From assembly GCA_029777145.1 (NCBI GenBank), contig JAKOSS010000152.1:1-10982 (forward strand): DNA of 10,982 nt, given 5' to 3'. Source of the stretch: Acidobacteriota bacterium. GTDB lineage: Bacteria > Acidobacteriota > Blastocatellia > Pyrinomonadales > Pyrinomonadaceae. Shown here one piece after another: positions 1-6,666 of the stretch (its first letter is position 1; every line of letters begins with the position of its first letter). Made by a program: the position numbers and the translations under genes. The notes below the pieces were generated by a model. It saw only the letters and a list, made by a program, of their open reading frames with translations. It made no database searches and was not told the DNA's origin.

Positions 1-134
1 AAAGCTGACTGGAAGAGATTCAAACCAACGAAAATCGCAAAGTAGAGAAAGTAAACATGGACGTACATCCCGAGGAGTACGGCGGCGACCACAAAAAGGC
101 CGGCGATCATTCTAAGCATTCTGTCAACTGTCAT
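1..134 (-). CDS. DUF2892 (YgaP-like) inner-membrane protein, N-terminal part, cut by the window edge
   Basis: The first 44 codons are visible, reading from position 134 leftwards out of the window. The peptide begins MTVDRMLRMIAGLF and continues through a hydrophobic stretch to FVGLNLFQSA. That is the layout of the DUF2892 family: a short charged start, a first membrane helix, then a GLNLxQSAF motif. This domain is known from the membrane part of YgaP and from small stand-alone proteins near rhodanese, SQR and BigR/ArsR genes. The start is well supported by a perfect AGGAGG at 146-141, six bases before ATG. It follows tlpA on the same strand but has its own consensus promoter and a palindromic operator, so it can be expressed apart from the upstream operon. 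The function is not established; the context suggests a role in sulfide/sulfane-sulfur stress. No full domain check is possible because the 3' end is missing. Confidence 0.8.
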   Translation of the reverse strand, partial: MTVDRMLRMIAGLFVVAAVLLGMYVHVYFLYFAIFVGLNLFQSA

Positions 135-154
135 AGCGTTCCTCCTATAACTAC

Positions 155-170
155 ATAACTATATGGTTAT
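155..170. promoter_or_regulatory. Candidate ArsR operator, site 1 (best palindrome)
   Basis: ATAACTATATGGTTAT is a near-perfect 16-bp palindrome (7 of 8 base pairs match). It overlaps the 3' edge of the -10 box and the predicted transcription start of the DUF2892 gene, a typical repressor position. The reverse complement matches the site at 7733-7748 in 14 of 16 positions. Assignment to the ArsR protein encoded at 7796-8128 is inference. Confidence 0.5.
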
Positions 171-197
171 ATTAGATGGACAGTAGTGAGTTGTCAA
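169..197 (-). promoter_or_regulatory. Sigma70-type promoter of the DUF2892 gene
   Basis: On the minus strand a perfect -35 TTGACA (197-192) is followed after 17 bases by TAATAT (174-169). Transcription would start near 162, giving a leader of about 28 nt that carries the AGGAGG. The -35 lies only 13 bases past the tlpA stop codon. Confidence 0.75.
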
Positions 198-204
198 GAC
201 GTCC

Positions 205-220
205 CGCGGATTATTCCGCG
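205..220 (-). other. Stem-loop enclosing the tlpA stop codon
   Basis: CGCGGA (205-210) and TCCGCG (215-220) can form a 6-bp GC-rich stem with a 4-nt loop. The TAA stop of tlpA (213-211) falls in the loop. No U-run follows on the minus strand, so it is not a canonical intrinsic terminator. Confidence 0.35.
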
Positions 221-756
221 AGCAGTTTGTCGACGTCGGACCGGAGCGTTGATTCCAGCACGATGCCGGTGTATTTCTTTGCCAGTGCCCCGCGACGGTC
301 GTAAAGAAGAGTTGTCGGCAGAACACCGTCGGCGGCGATGTTCGGATCGTTTCCGGGCCGGACGATCGGGTACGTGATCTTGTATTCTTCGACAAACGGC
401 GCGATCACCGACGGATCGCTGTCCACGTTGACGCCGACGAACTCGACGCCGCGCGGCGCGAGTTCAGCAGAAGCGCGAACGAGGCCCGGCGTTTCGAACC
501 GGCAGGGACCGCACCACGTGGCCCAGTAATTCACGACGACGACCTTACCCCGATGATCCGCGAGGTTCCACGTCGAGCCGTCGAGGTTTCGCAGCGCAAC
601 CGGCTGCGGCGCCGGCCGTTCGGAAAGGTCCGACACCCCGAACTGCCACCACGACGGCGGCGCGAAGAAATATAGAATGACGGCGCACACCGCGAGCGTG
701 AACATCCACTCGACCGCGTGTCGCCGCCATGTTTTGCGCGTTTCGGGGGCCGACAT
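211..756 (-). CDS. Membrane-anchored TlpA/ResA-like thioredoxin-fold protein
   Basis: This 181-residue protein has an arginine/lysine-rich N-terminus, one membrane helix at about residues 16-33, and then a thioredoxin fold facing the periplasm. The active site is W81-C-G-P-C85 within NYWATWCGPC, and the cis-proline loop is VLPTT (P147). It belongs to the TlpA/AlkC-TSA-like family, whose members reduce or isomerise periplasmic thiols. Which partner it serves is not visible; the sulfide locus suggests reduction of persulfidated or oxidised thiols, or assembly of an envelope protein. It is the last gene of the compact minus-strand operon: ATG at 756 is only 6 bases after the sqr stop. No strong Shine-Dalgarno fits in the gap, so it is probably translationally coupled. 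Length and motifs look intact. Confidence 0.85.
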   Translation of the reverse strand: MSAPETRKTWRRHAVEWMFTLAVCAVILYFFAPPSWWQFGVSDLSERPAPQPVALRNLDGSTWNLADHRGKVVVVNYWATWCGPCRFETPGLVRASAELAPRGVEFVGVNVDSDPSVIAPFVEEYKITYPIVRPGNDPNIAADGVLPTTLLYDRRGALAKKYTGIVLESTLRSDVDKLLAE

Positions 757-762
757 TCGTTC

Positions 763-1938
763 TTATCCCCGGCCGCGAAGCATCAGATGCCAATAAAACT
801 GCGGCAGCACGTAACGCTTGACGAGAAACATCGAATAGCGCTCCTTGTTCTGGTCAAACGGGAATGTTTCTTTTGGTTTCAGATCATACGCGAATTCGGC
901 CATGATCAGACTGTCGTAGCCGGTGACCAGCGGGCAGGACGTGTAGCCGTCATACTTTGCCGACAGCGGTTCGCCCTTCATCGCGTGCTCGATGTTCTCG
1001 ACGAGGACCGGAACCTGTTTCCGGACCGCCGCTCCTGTCTTCGACGTCGGAAGATTGCTCGAATCGCCGCAGGCGAAGACGTTCTCGTATTTCACGTGAC
1101 GCGTCGTTTCCTTGTCGACGTCGACCCAGCCGAGTTCGCTCGCCAGCGGGCTGCTCTTGATGAAATCCGGAGCCGACATCGGCGGCGTGACGTGGATCAT
1201 GTCGTATTTCTCGATCACCTCGTCGCCGGTCTCGACGTTCGTGAAAACCGCTTCTTTCGATTCGGCCCGGATCTCCGTCAGGTTGAGCTTGTATTGGACC
1301 TCAATGCCCTTATCCTCGCAGTGCTTGAGCAGGGTCGGCGCATAATGCGGCGAAACGAAGATCGTCGGCGTACCGGTGATGAACTTGATCGTCGCCTTGT
1401 CGCGCAGGCCGTGCCCGCGGAAATAGTCCTCGGCCAGATAGGCGATCTTCTGCGGCGCGCCGCCGCATTTGATCGGCGTGTTCGGCTGCGTGAAGATCGC
1501 GTTACCGCCCTTGAAGCCGCGGATGAATTCCCAGGTCTTGTCGACGTACTGGTACGAATAATTCGAACAGACGCCGTCTTTGCCGATCGCTTCCGGCAAT
1601 CCTTTGACCTTGTGCCAGTCGAGCTGGATGCCGGCCGCGACGACCAGAAAGTCGTAGCCGATCCTCTGTCCGCCGTCGGTGACGACGATGTTTTCGTCGG
1701 GAAGAAACTCCGTAACCTTTTCTTTCACCCAGGTCGCACCCGCCGGAATGTAATCCTTTTCGTCCCGTTCGGTCGTCTCTTTCGGCACGACGCCTCCGCC
1801 GACCAGCGTCCAGAGCGGCTGGTAGTGATGCTTTTCCGACGGCTCGATGATCGTCACTTCAACCCCGTGCTTGCACAGCCGCGCGGCGGCGCTGATCCCC
1901 GCAGCTCCGCCGCCGACGATCACAATTTTCTTTCCCAT
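763..1938 (-). CDS. sqr: Type II sulfide:quinone oxidoreductase (SQR)
   Basis: A 391-residue flavoprotein of the NAD(P)/FAD-dependent disulfide-reductase fold. Residues 4-16 (KIVIVGGGAAGIS) are the FAD-binding Rossmann motif, and the second FAD contact is ACGDSSNLPTSKTGAAV at 289-305. Two redox cysteines are in place: C158 in PIKCGGAPQK and C335 in YTSCPLV. These correspond to the Cys pair of the mitochondrial/type II SQR family, which oxidises H2S to a persulfide (passed to glutathione, sulfite or another thiol) and reduces quinone at the membrane. The start is at 1938 because GGAGG lies seven bases upstream (1950-1946) and the Rossmann motif begins at residue 4; the frame is open further upstream but that part overlaps cydB and is not homologous. 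It lies 23 bases after cydB, so SQR and a quinol oxidase are co-expressed. Confidence 0.92.
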   Translation of the reverse strand: MGKKIVIVGGGAAGISAAARLCKHGVEVTIIEPSEKHHYQPLWTLVGGGVVPKETTERDEKDYIPAGATWVKEKVTEFLPDENIVVTDGGQRIGYDFLVVAAGIQLDWHKVKGLPEAIGKDGVCSNYSYQYVDKTWEFIRGFKGGNAIFTQPNTPIKCGGAPQKIAYLAEDYFRGHGLRDKATIKFITGTPTIFVSPHYAPTLLKHCEDKGIEVQYKLNLTEIRAESKEAVFTNVETGDEVIEKYDMIHVTPPMSAPDFIKSSPLASELGWVDVDKETTRHVKYENVFACGDSSNLPTSKTGAAVRKQVPVLVENIEHAMKGEPLSAKYDGYTSCPLVTGYDSLIMAEFAYDLKPKETFPFDQNKERYSMFLVKRYVLPQFYWHLMLRGRG

Positions 1939-1961
1939 TTGGCTTCCTCCGTTGTTGTTAG

Positions 1962-2999
1962 TCAATGTTCCGACCCGAGATCGATCTTTCCGCCGAACGC
2001 GCGGTAAAGCAGTACGAAATAAGTGATCGCGATCGTCATCCCGATCGCCCACCAGACGAGTCCGACGCCGAGTCCGTAACTTCCGGCGGCGGCATTTTGG
2101 ATCGTCAGGCTGTACTCGTCGCCGGTACTTGCCGGCAGGACGTTCGGATAGACGGCGAAGACCGCTCCGACCAGCATTCCGACCAAATACGCCGACGACG
2201 CGACGAACATCGGCTTGTCCGACTTTTTCGAGTGAAAATACTTGATCGCGGCGAGCGCTCCGACGACAACCGCCGGAACCAGCCACCCGATCGGGTATTC
2301 ACGATAGTTGTTCAAGACCTGTGGCCGCGCATAAACGGTCGCGATCAGGCTCAGCGCCGTGAAGGCGACCAGAAAGTACCACGAGATCCCGACGCATCGC
2401 CGCGACCGCTCGTTCATTCCGTCTTCGGTCTTGACGGCGAGATAAGATGCACCGTGAAGCGACAGCGCGGTCAGCGAGACGATCCCGGCGAGCACCGTGT
2501 ACCAGTCGAGAATTCCGTTCTGCGTTCCGACCCGCCAGTCGGTCCACAGAGGCTCGAAAAAATAGCCTTCGGCGTTGAGCGGAACACCGCGGATGACGTT
2601 ACCGAGCGCGGCTCCGAAAAAGACCGTCAGCAGGATGCTCGAGACCGAGAACGCGAAATCCCATAAACTGTGCCACATCGGATGGTCCATCTGATGCCTC
2701 AACTCGATCCCGATGCCGCGGAAAATGAGCAGCCAAAGGACGATCATCAGCGGCAGATAGAATCCGCTGAAAGCCGACGAGTAGAGCACCGGGAACGCAA
2801 AGTAGAGCGTTCCGCCGGCGGCCAGCAGCCAGACTTCGTTGCCGTCCCAAACCGGGCCGATCGCCTGAAGTACGCCCGCCCGTTCCTTTGAATTCTTACC
2901 TACAAAAAAGTGGATCACTCCCGCGCCGAGGTCGAATCCGTCGAGGACGACATACGCGGTGATCATCAGCGCGACGATCGCGAACCAGATCGTTTCCAT
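1962..2999 (-). CDS. cydB: Cytochrome bd ubiquinol oxidase subunit II (CydB)
   Basis: A 345-residue polytopic membrane protein beginning METIWFAIVALMITAYVVLDGFDLGAG, the characteristic CydB start; the acidic VLDGFDLG motif follows the first helix. The GPVWDGNEVWLLAAGG motif at about residues 48-63 and FRGIGIELRH near 93 are also family hallmarks. Several further hydrophobic helices follow. CydB carries no heme itself but forms the oxidase with CydA and helps oxygen and proton access. The ATG (2999) is one base after the cydA TAA, so the two are translationally coupled. It is a little shorter than the E. coli protein (379) but appears complete. Its stop is 23 bases before sqr. Confidence 0.95.
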   Translation of the reverse strand: METIWFAIVALMITAYVVLDGFDLGAGVIHFFVGKNSKERAGVLQAIGPVWDGNEVWLLAAGGTLYFAFPVLYSSAFSGFYLPLMIVLWLLIFRGIGIELRHQMDHPMWHSLWDFAFSVSSILLTVFFGAALGNVIRGVPLNAEGYFFEPLWTDWRVGTQNGILDWYTVLAGIVSLTALSLHGASYLAVKTEDGMNERSRRCVGISWYFLVAFTALSLIATVYARPQVLNNYREYPIGWLVPAVVVGALAAIKYFHSKKSDKPMFVASSAYLVGMLVGAVFAVYPNVLPASTGDEYSLTIQNAAAGSYGLGVGLVWWAIGMTIAITYFVLLYRAFGGKIDLGSEH

Positions 3000-3000
3000 G

Positions 3001-4338
3001 TTATTCGCCCTCCTCTGCGAGATAGTTGCCGGCGTTGTCGATGACGCGGTACATCAGGAACAGATACAGGATCGACAAGAGCGTGTAGATGCCCATGAAC
3101 CCGAGAAGCGTGAACAGCGAATTGCCCGCGGAAACGGTCGCGGAATAGCCGCCGGCCGTCCGCAACAGTCCGTACACCAACCACGGCTGGCGCCCGAGTT
3201 CGCTCGTCATCCAGCCGGCCGTGTTGGCGATGAACGGCAACGGAAACGCGAGCATCAGGACCCACAAAAGCAGGTTCGACGCGAACAGCTTGCCGCGCCA
3301 CAGCTGGAGTGCCGCGATGACCATGATCGCGATGAAGATCGTTCCGAGTCCGACCATGATGTGGTACGCGTAATAAAGCAGCGCGATATTGTCCGGATGA
3401 TCTTCCTTCGGATATGCGTCGAGCCCTTTGAGTTCGGCGTCCCACCGCTGATAGGTCATGAAACTCAACGCGTTGGGAACGATGATCGGATTGTCGATCC
3501 GTTGCTCGTGCACGTTCGGTTGGCCGATCAGCACGATCCCGACTCCGTTGTCCGTCTTGAAAACGCCTTCCATCGCCGCGAGCGTGATCGGTTGATGTTT
3601 GGCGACCATCTTCGCCTGGAAGTCTCCGGACGGAAACAGCATCCAGACGCTTCCGATCAGCGCGGCGATCACGCCGGTGCGGAGGAACATCTTTCCGAAG
3701 TCGACGTTCTTCTTGCTCAGCACGAAGAACGCTCCGAGCGCCGCGACCGCAAACGATCCGGTGACGACCGCGCCGCCCATGTTGTGCATGTACTGGTAGA
3801 TGGCCCACGGATTCAGGATCAGCGCCCAGAAACTCGTCAATTCGATCTTTCCGTCGGCAAGCTGTTCGTAGCCGACCGGATGCTGCATCCAGGCGTTGGT
3901 GGCGACAATGAAATATCCCGAGAGCCACGTTCCGATGAACAGCAGCGCCGACGACAGCCAGTGGATCCGCGGCCCGACCTTTCGTTCGCCGAACAGGAAA
4001 ACACCGAGCACCGCCGATTCGAGGAAGAAAGCGAAAAGTCCTTCCATCGCCAGCGTCTGCCCGATCACGCCGCCGGCAGCGCGCGAGAACCGGGCCCAAT
4101 TCGTCCCGAACTGAAACTCCATCGGAATGCCCGTCACGACGCCGAAAATGAAGGCGATCGCGAAGATCTTGCCGAGGAAGTACGCGGCCCGGTTAAAGCG
4201 CTCTTCGCCTTTCCACAGATAGAGCGACTTAAAGAAGACGATCAGCGGCGCGAGCCCCATCGTCAGCTGCGGAAACAGGTAGTGATATGTGATCGTGAAC
4301 GCGAAATGCAGCCTGTGCAACAACAGTGCGTCATCCAT
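3001..4338 (-). CDS. cydA: Cytochrome bd ubiquinol oxidase subunit I (CydA), short Q-loop type
   Basis: A 445-residue heme subunit of the quinol-oxidising, O2-reducing cytochrome bd. Seen: LHRLHFAFTITYHYLFPQLTMGL at the start with H19 (heme b595/d-side ligand), AMEG with E99, FFLES with E107, MHNMGG with H185 and GWMTSELGRQPW with M377 (heme b558 ligands by homology), plus KHQP at 248-251 and E257 in the quinol-binding Q-loop. At 445 residues it is shorter than the E. coli protein (522), mainly after the Q-loop start, so it is the short Q-loop form. The start is placed at 4338 because AGGAAGG (4350-4344) sits five bases upstream and homology begins at once; an in-frame ATG at 4380 would add 14 residues containing a hairpin sequence and is unlikely. 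bd oxidases are known to be resistant to sulfide, which fits the neighbouring SQR. Confidence 0.95.
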   Translation of the reverse strand: MDDALLLHRLHFAFTITYHYLFPQLTMGLAPLIVFFKSLYLWKGEERFNRAAYFLGKIFAIAFIFGVVTGIPMEFQFGTNWARFSRAAGGVIGQTLAMEGLFAFFLESAVLGVFLFGERKVGPRIHWLSSALLFIGTWLSGYFIVATNAWMQHPVGYEQLADGKIELTSFWALILNPWAIYQYMHNMGGAVVTGSFAVAALGAFFVLSKKNVDFGKMFLRTGVIAALIGSVWMLFPSGDFQAKMVAKHQPITLAAMEGVFKTDNGVGIVLIGQPNVHEQRIDNPIIVPNALSFMTYQRWDAELKGLDAYPKEDHPDNIALLYYAYHIMVGLGTIFIAIMVIAALQLWRGKLFASNLLLWVLMLAFPLPFIANTAGWMTSELGRQPWLVYGLLRTAGGYSATVSAGNSLFTLLGFMGIYTLLSILYLFLMYRVIDNAGNYLAEEGE

Positions 4339-4361
4339 ATTGCCCTTCCTTGCTCGTTCCC

Positions 4362-4378
4362 GCGGACTTTTCGTCCGC
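4362..4378 (-). other. Stem-loop in the cydA leader
   Basis: GCGGAC (4362-4367) and GTCCGC (4373-4378) form a perfect 6-bp stem with a 5-nt loop, about 12 bases before the cydA Shine-Dalgarno. There is no following U-run. It could be a processing or stability element rather than a terminator. Confidence 0.35.
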
Positions 4379-4392
4379 ATTCAGCCTGCTAG

Positions 4393-4409
4393 TCTTCCGT
4401 CCCGGAAGA
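4393..4409 (-). other. Second stem-loop between the 29-residue ORF and cydA
   Basis: TCTTCCG (4393-4399) and CGGAAGA (4403-4409) form a perfect 7-bp stem with a 3-nt loop. With the hairpin at 4362-4378 it makes a tandem pair in the only long gap inside the operon (4339-4466). No U-run follows. Confidence 0.35.
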
Positions 4410-4466
4410 AGCAGATTTGTCGTTGGATTCATCGCGCCGAAACTCGACGTCGCAGGAATTGCGCAT

Positions 4467-4556
4467 TCAGGTGCTGACGCCGAGTTTCGGCAGGATCACC
4501 ATTTGGAGCAGGATCCAGAGCACGAAAAATCCGATAAACCAAATTATGTCGTCCAT
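4467..4556 (-). CDS. 29-residue single-span membrane peptide upstream of cydA
   Basis: A short reading frame encodes MDDIIWFIGF-FVLWILLQMV-ILPKLGVST. Residues 4-22 form one strongly hydrophobic, tryptophan-containing helix; acidic residues lie before it and a lysine after it, suggesting an N-outside orientation. Its ATG (4556-4554) follows the TAA (4559-4557) of the lipoprotein gene with no gap, so translation would be by termination-reinitiation. Small single-helix subunits such as CydX and CydS are known in cytochrome bd oxidases, and no such gene lies after cydB here. It could therefore be an accessory subunit of this oxidase, or a partner of the ferritin-like lipoprotein. I do not recognise it as CydX by sequence. 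Too short for most gene callers. Confidence 0.6.
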   Translation of the reverse strand: MDDIIWFIGFFVLWILLQMVILPKLGVST

Positions 4557-5180
4557 TTAGTTGAATCGTCCGTTTCCACGGCCGCGCGGACCGCCTCCGC
4601 CGCCGCCGCAACGCTGGAAAGCGGGAAGATGGTTCTCTTCCGAAGCTCTCTGCAACGCGCGGTAAACGACCAGAATGTCTTCCCGCGAAGTCGTTTTGAA
4701 AAGTCTCGTGTAAAGATCGCGATTGGCAATTTCGGCCTCGACGCCGGCCTTGCAGGCGTCGGCGACCGAATTGAACTTGGGCGTCTGACCGACCCACGGA
4801 TTCTCAGGGACCGGAACTCCGTACGTCTTGAAGACGCCCTTCAAACGATCCGCATGCGTCGCTTCGGCGCGCTGGATGTTGATGAACGGTCGCGGGTCGC
4901 CGAAATCCTTGTTGATCCGGTCGTACGTCGCCCAGGCCATGTACTCGTCGTTCAACGCGAGCAGCAGTCCGTCGATCTCGTCCTTCTTCAGATCACCCTT
5001 GTACGCCGCGTAGTCGAACTTGCAGATCTTGCAGTTTGAGTCCGACTGATCGCCGTCGCTGGTCGAAGCGACGGTCGGCGTCGCCGTCACGGGAGGCACG
5101 CGGTTGCTCATATCCTGAGTCTGACCCGCGCCGCACCCGGTCGCGAATAGGAATAAAATTGTAAAAACCAGAGCTCTCAT
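4557..5180 (-). CDS. Ferritin-like (DUF2202-type) lipoprotein with a CxxC pair
   Basis: A 207-residue exported protein. The first 15 residues are a lipoprotein signal ending LFATG before C16 (lipobox), so it is probably anchored to the membrane and faces the periplasm. A linker (about 17-48) leads to NCKIC (C50, C53). Residues 66-190 form a four-helix ferritin-like domain with two EYMAW/ExxH-style pairs: E79, E106-x-x-H109, E150 and E181-x-x-H184, the usual di-iron ligand pattern. The C-terminus is glycine-rich (191-207). The layout resembles DUF2202 proteins, whose biochemical function is unknown. ATG at 5180 was chosen because GAGGTGA lies just upstream and the signal peptide starts there; an ATG nine codons earlier lacks these. 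It sits 33 bases after the cstB-like gene and directly abuts the 29-residue ORF, so it belongs to the sulfide/bd operon. Confidence 0.72.
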   Translation of the reverse strand: MRALVFTILFLFATGCGAGQTQDMSNRVPPVTATPTVASTSDGDQSDSNCKICKFDYAAYKGDLKKDEIDGLLLALNDEYMAWATYDRINKDFGDPRPFINIQRAEATHADRLKGVFKTYGVPVPENPWVGQTPKFNSVADACKAGVEAEIANRDLYTRLFKTTSREDILVVYRALQRASEENHLPAFQRCGGGGGGPRGRGNGRFN

Positions 5181-5193
5181 AATCACCTCACAA

Positions 5194-5216
5194 TGACAGC
5201 TCTTCAAAAGCTGTCA
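5194..5216 (-). other. Stem-loop beginning at the cstB-like stop codon
   Basis: TGACAGCT (5194-5201) and AGCTGTCA (5209-5216) are perfect 8-bp complementary arms with a 7-nt loop. On the minus strand the TGA stop (5216-5214) is the first base-paired triplet. There is no following U-run. It may stabilise the 3' end or tune expression of the downstream genes. Confidence 0.45.
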
Positions 5217-6596
5217 GCCCTTGGCGCAGGCGGTCGCCGAAACCTCGGATTCGAGGCCGGAATTCAGCCACGCCAATGTTCCGCCGGAGACGTTGTAAAC
5301 GGTCGAAAATCCGGCGTTTTCCAAAATGCTCGTCCCGAGCGACGACCGGTAGCCGCTTTGGCAAATGACGTAGGTCGGCAGCGTCGGATCGAGCCGGTCA
5401 AGTTCCTTATCGAGCCGGTCGAGCGGAATGTTGAGCGTCTTGATCGCGTGGCCGTTGGCATATTCCGCCGGACGGCGGACGTCAACGAACTGGACGCCCG
5501 GATCGGCGCCGACGATCTCGGCGACCGTTTCGCAGTCGACCTGGCCGATGGATTTCGTTTCACCGGCAAAATTATCCATCAGGATGTAACCGGTCGCCGT
5601 CTCGTGGCCGACACGCGCGAGACGCATGAACGCTTCGTCGATTTGTTCCATCGTGTCGCCGACGATCGCGATGTTGGTTCCGATCGGGATCATCGTTCCC
5701 GACCACGACGCGAACTGGCCTTGAAGCCAGATGTTCACGGCGTTCGGAATGTGGGCCGCGCCGTACTCGACGTTGCGGCGGACATCGACGACGACGCCGT
5801 CGAAATTCAGGACTTCGTCGGTCGAAAGCGCTTTCGGCTTCGGAAGGTCGCCGAGCGCGCGCGAACCTTCGAGGTTCTTCGCGGCGCTCCGCGGAAAGTA
5901 GGCCGGAACCTCAGGCTGGTCAGCGGCGACGATCTTGATGAATTCTTCTCTCGTCATCGGCTGAAGCGCGTAGTTGACCGTGCGTTGCACTCCGAGCGTC
6001 GACCAGGTTTCTTTCGACAGCGACTTGCCGCAAAGCGATCCGGCGCCGTGGGCGGGATAAACCTCGGTCTCATCGGGAAATTTGAGGATCTTGTCATGGA
6101 GCGAATCGTAGAGCATCGCGCCCATCTGTTCGGCCGAAAATCCTTTCGATCCAACGAGATCCGGCCGGCCGACGTCGCCGATGAACAGCGTATCGCCGGT
6201 GAACATCTTCGGCGGATCTTCCGGATTATCGGTATTGGTCGCAATGATCGTGATGCCTTCCGGCGTGTGTCCGGGCGTTTCGATGAAGTCGAGTTTGATC
6301 GTGCCGACACTCAGAACGTCGCCGTCTTTGACCTTGCGGGTCGGAAAAGTCGTGTTGGCGCGTTCGCCGTAGACGATCTCGGCGCCTGTTTTCGCGGCAA
6401 GTTCAAGATGGCCCGATACAAAATCGGCGTGCGAGTGCGTTTCGATGATGTATTTGATCCTTTGACCGTTCGCCTCCGCTTCCTCGAGATATTGTTCAAC
6501 ATCGCGCTGCGGATCGATGATCGCGGCCTCATCACCCGATCCGATGTAATAAGAAGCGTGCGCCAGACAACCGAGATAGAACTGCTTGAACTTCAT
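5214..6596 (-). CDS. CstB-like persulfide dioxygenase-rhodanese fusion (MBL fold + two rhodanese domains)
   Basis: A 460-residue cytoplasmic protein of three domains. Residues 1-245: metallo-beta-lactamase fold of the ETHE1/PDO type, with THSHAD (H54, H56, D58), GHTPEG (H110), GDTLFIGDVGRPDL (D135) and YPAHGAGSLCG (H183); this is the non-heme iron persulfide dioxygenase signature. Residues about 256-345: a rhodanese domain (VVDVRRNVEY) that has IVGD where the catalytic Cys loop should be, so it is probably inactive. Residues about 355-452: a second rhodanese with C412 in ICQSGYRSS, intact. This order, including the dead first rhodanese, is that of CstB, which turns persulfides to sulfite/thiosulfate. 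Start: GGAGG a few bases before ATG 6596. It heads the operon that includes cydAB and sqr. A candidate operator is in its leader (6616-6631). Databases may label it only as MBL-fold hydrolase. Confidence 0.88.
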   Translation of the reverse strand: MKFKQFYLGCLAHASYYIGSGDEAAIIDPQRDVEQYLEEAEANGQRIKYIIETHSHADFVSGHLELAAKTGAEIVYGERANTTFPTRKVKDGDVLSVGTIKLDFIETPGHTPEGITIIATNTDNPEDPPKMFTGDTLFIGDVGRPDLVGSKGFSAEQMGAMLYDSLHDKILKFPDETEVYPAHGAGSLCGKSLSKETWSTLGVQRTVNYALQPMTREEFIKIVAADQPEVPAYFPRSAAKNLEGSRALGDLPKPKALSTDEVLNFDGVVVDVRRNVEYGAAHIPNAVNIWLQGQFASWSGTMIPIGTNIAIVGDTMEQIDEAFMRLARVGHETATGYILMDNFAGETKSIGQVDCETVAEIVGADPGVQFVDVRRPAEYANGHAIKTLNIPLDRLDKELDRLDPTLPTYVICQSGYRSSLGTSILENAGFSTVYNVSGGTLAWLNSGLESEVSATACAKG

Positions 6597-6615
6597 CCTT
6601 TCCTCCTCCGACTGA

Positions 6616-6631
6616 AAATTTGTATGTCTAT
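6616..6631. promoter_or_regulatory. Candidate ArsR operator, site 4 (degenerate)
   Basis: On the minus strand ATAGACATACAAATTT matches the 7733-7748 site in 12 of 16 positions and keeps the CATACA core. It lies between tauE and the cstB-like gene, about 20 bases before the start codon. I could not find a convincing -35, so a promoter here is uncertain. Confidence 0.3.
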
Positions 6632-6643
6632 ATCTTACTCCAC

Positions 6644-6664
6644 CCGCGGCGCCTTCGCCCGCGG
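6644..6664 (-). other. GC-rich stem-loop two bases after the tauE stop
   Basis: CCGCGGCG (6644-6651) pairs with CG plus CCGCGG (6656-6664, one bulged C at 6658) around a CCTT loop. The stem is strong, but no U-run follows on the minus strand. It could act as a partial terminator or processing site between tauE and the cstB-like gene. Confidence 0.4.
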
Positions 6665-6666
6665 AC

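Noticed and set aside
718..2007. 429-codon plus-strand open frame opposite sqr
   Set aside because: Antisense shadow of a clear SQR gene; arginine/aspartate-rich composition and no recognisable motif.
4339..4380. Upstream ATG at 4380 as the cydA start
   Set aside because: The extra 14 residues encode a perfect hairpin and lack a ribosome site, whereas ATG 4338 has AGGAAGG at good spacing and the conserved CydA N-terminus.
2959..4392. 477-codon plus-strand open frame opposite cydA
   Set aside because: Antisense shadow with highly charged, non-protein-like composition; CydA on the other strand has all heme ligands.
4389..4466. 25-codon frame whose ATG directly follows the TGA of the 29-residue ORF
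   Set aside because: Hydrophilic, no hydrophobic or domain pattern, spans the 4393-4409 hairpin; probably chance, although the abutting start is curious.
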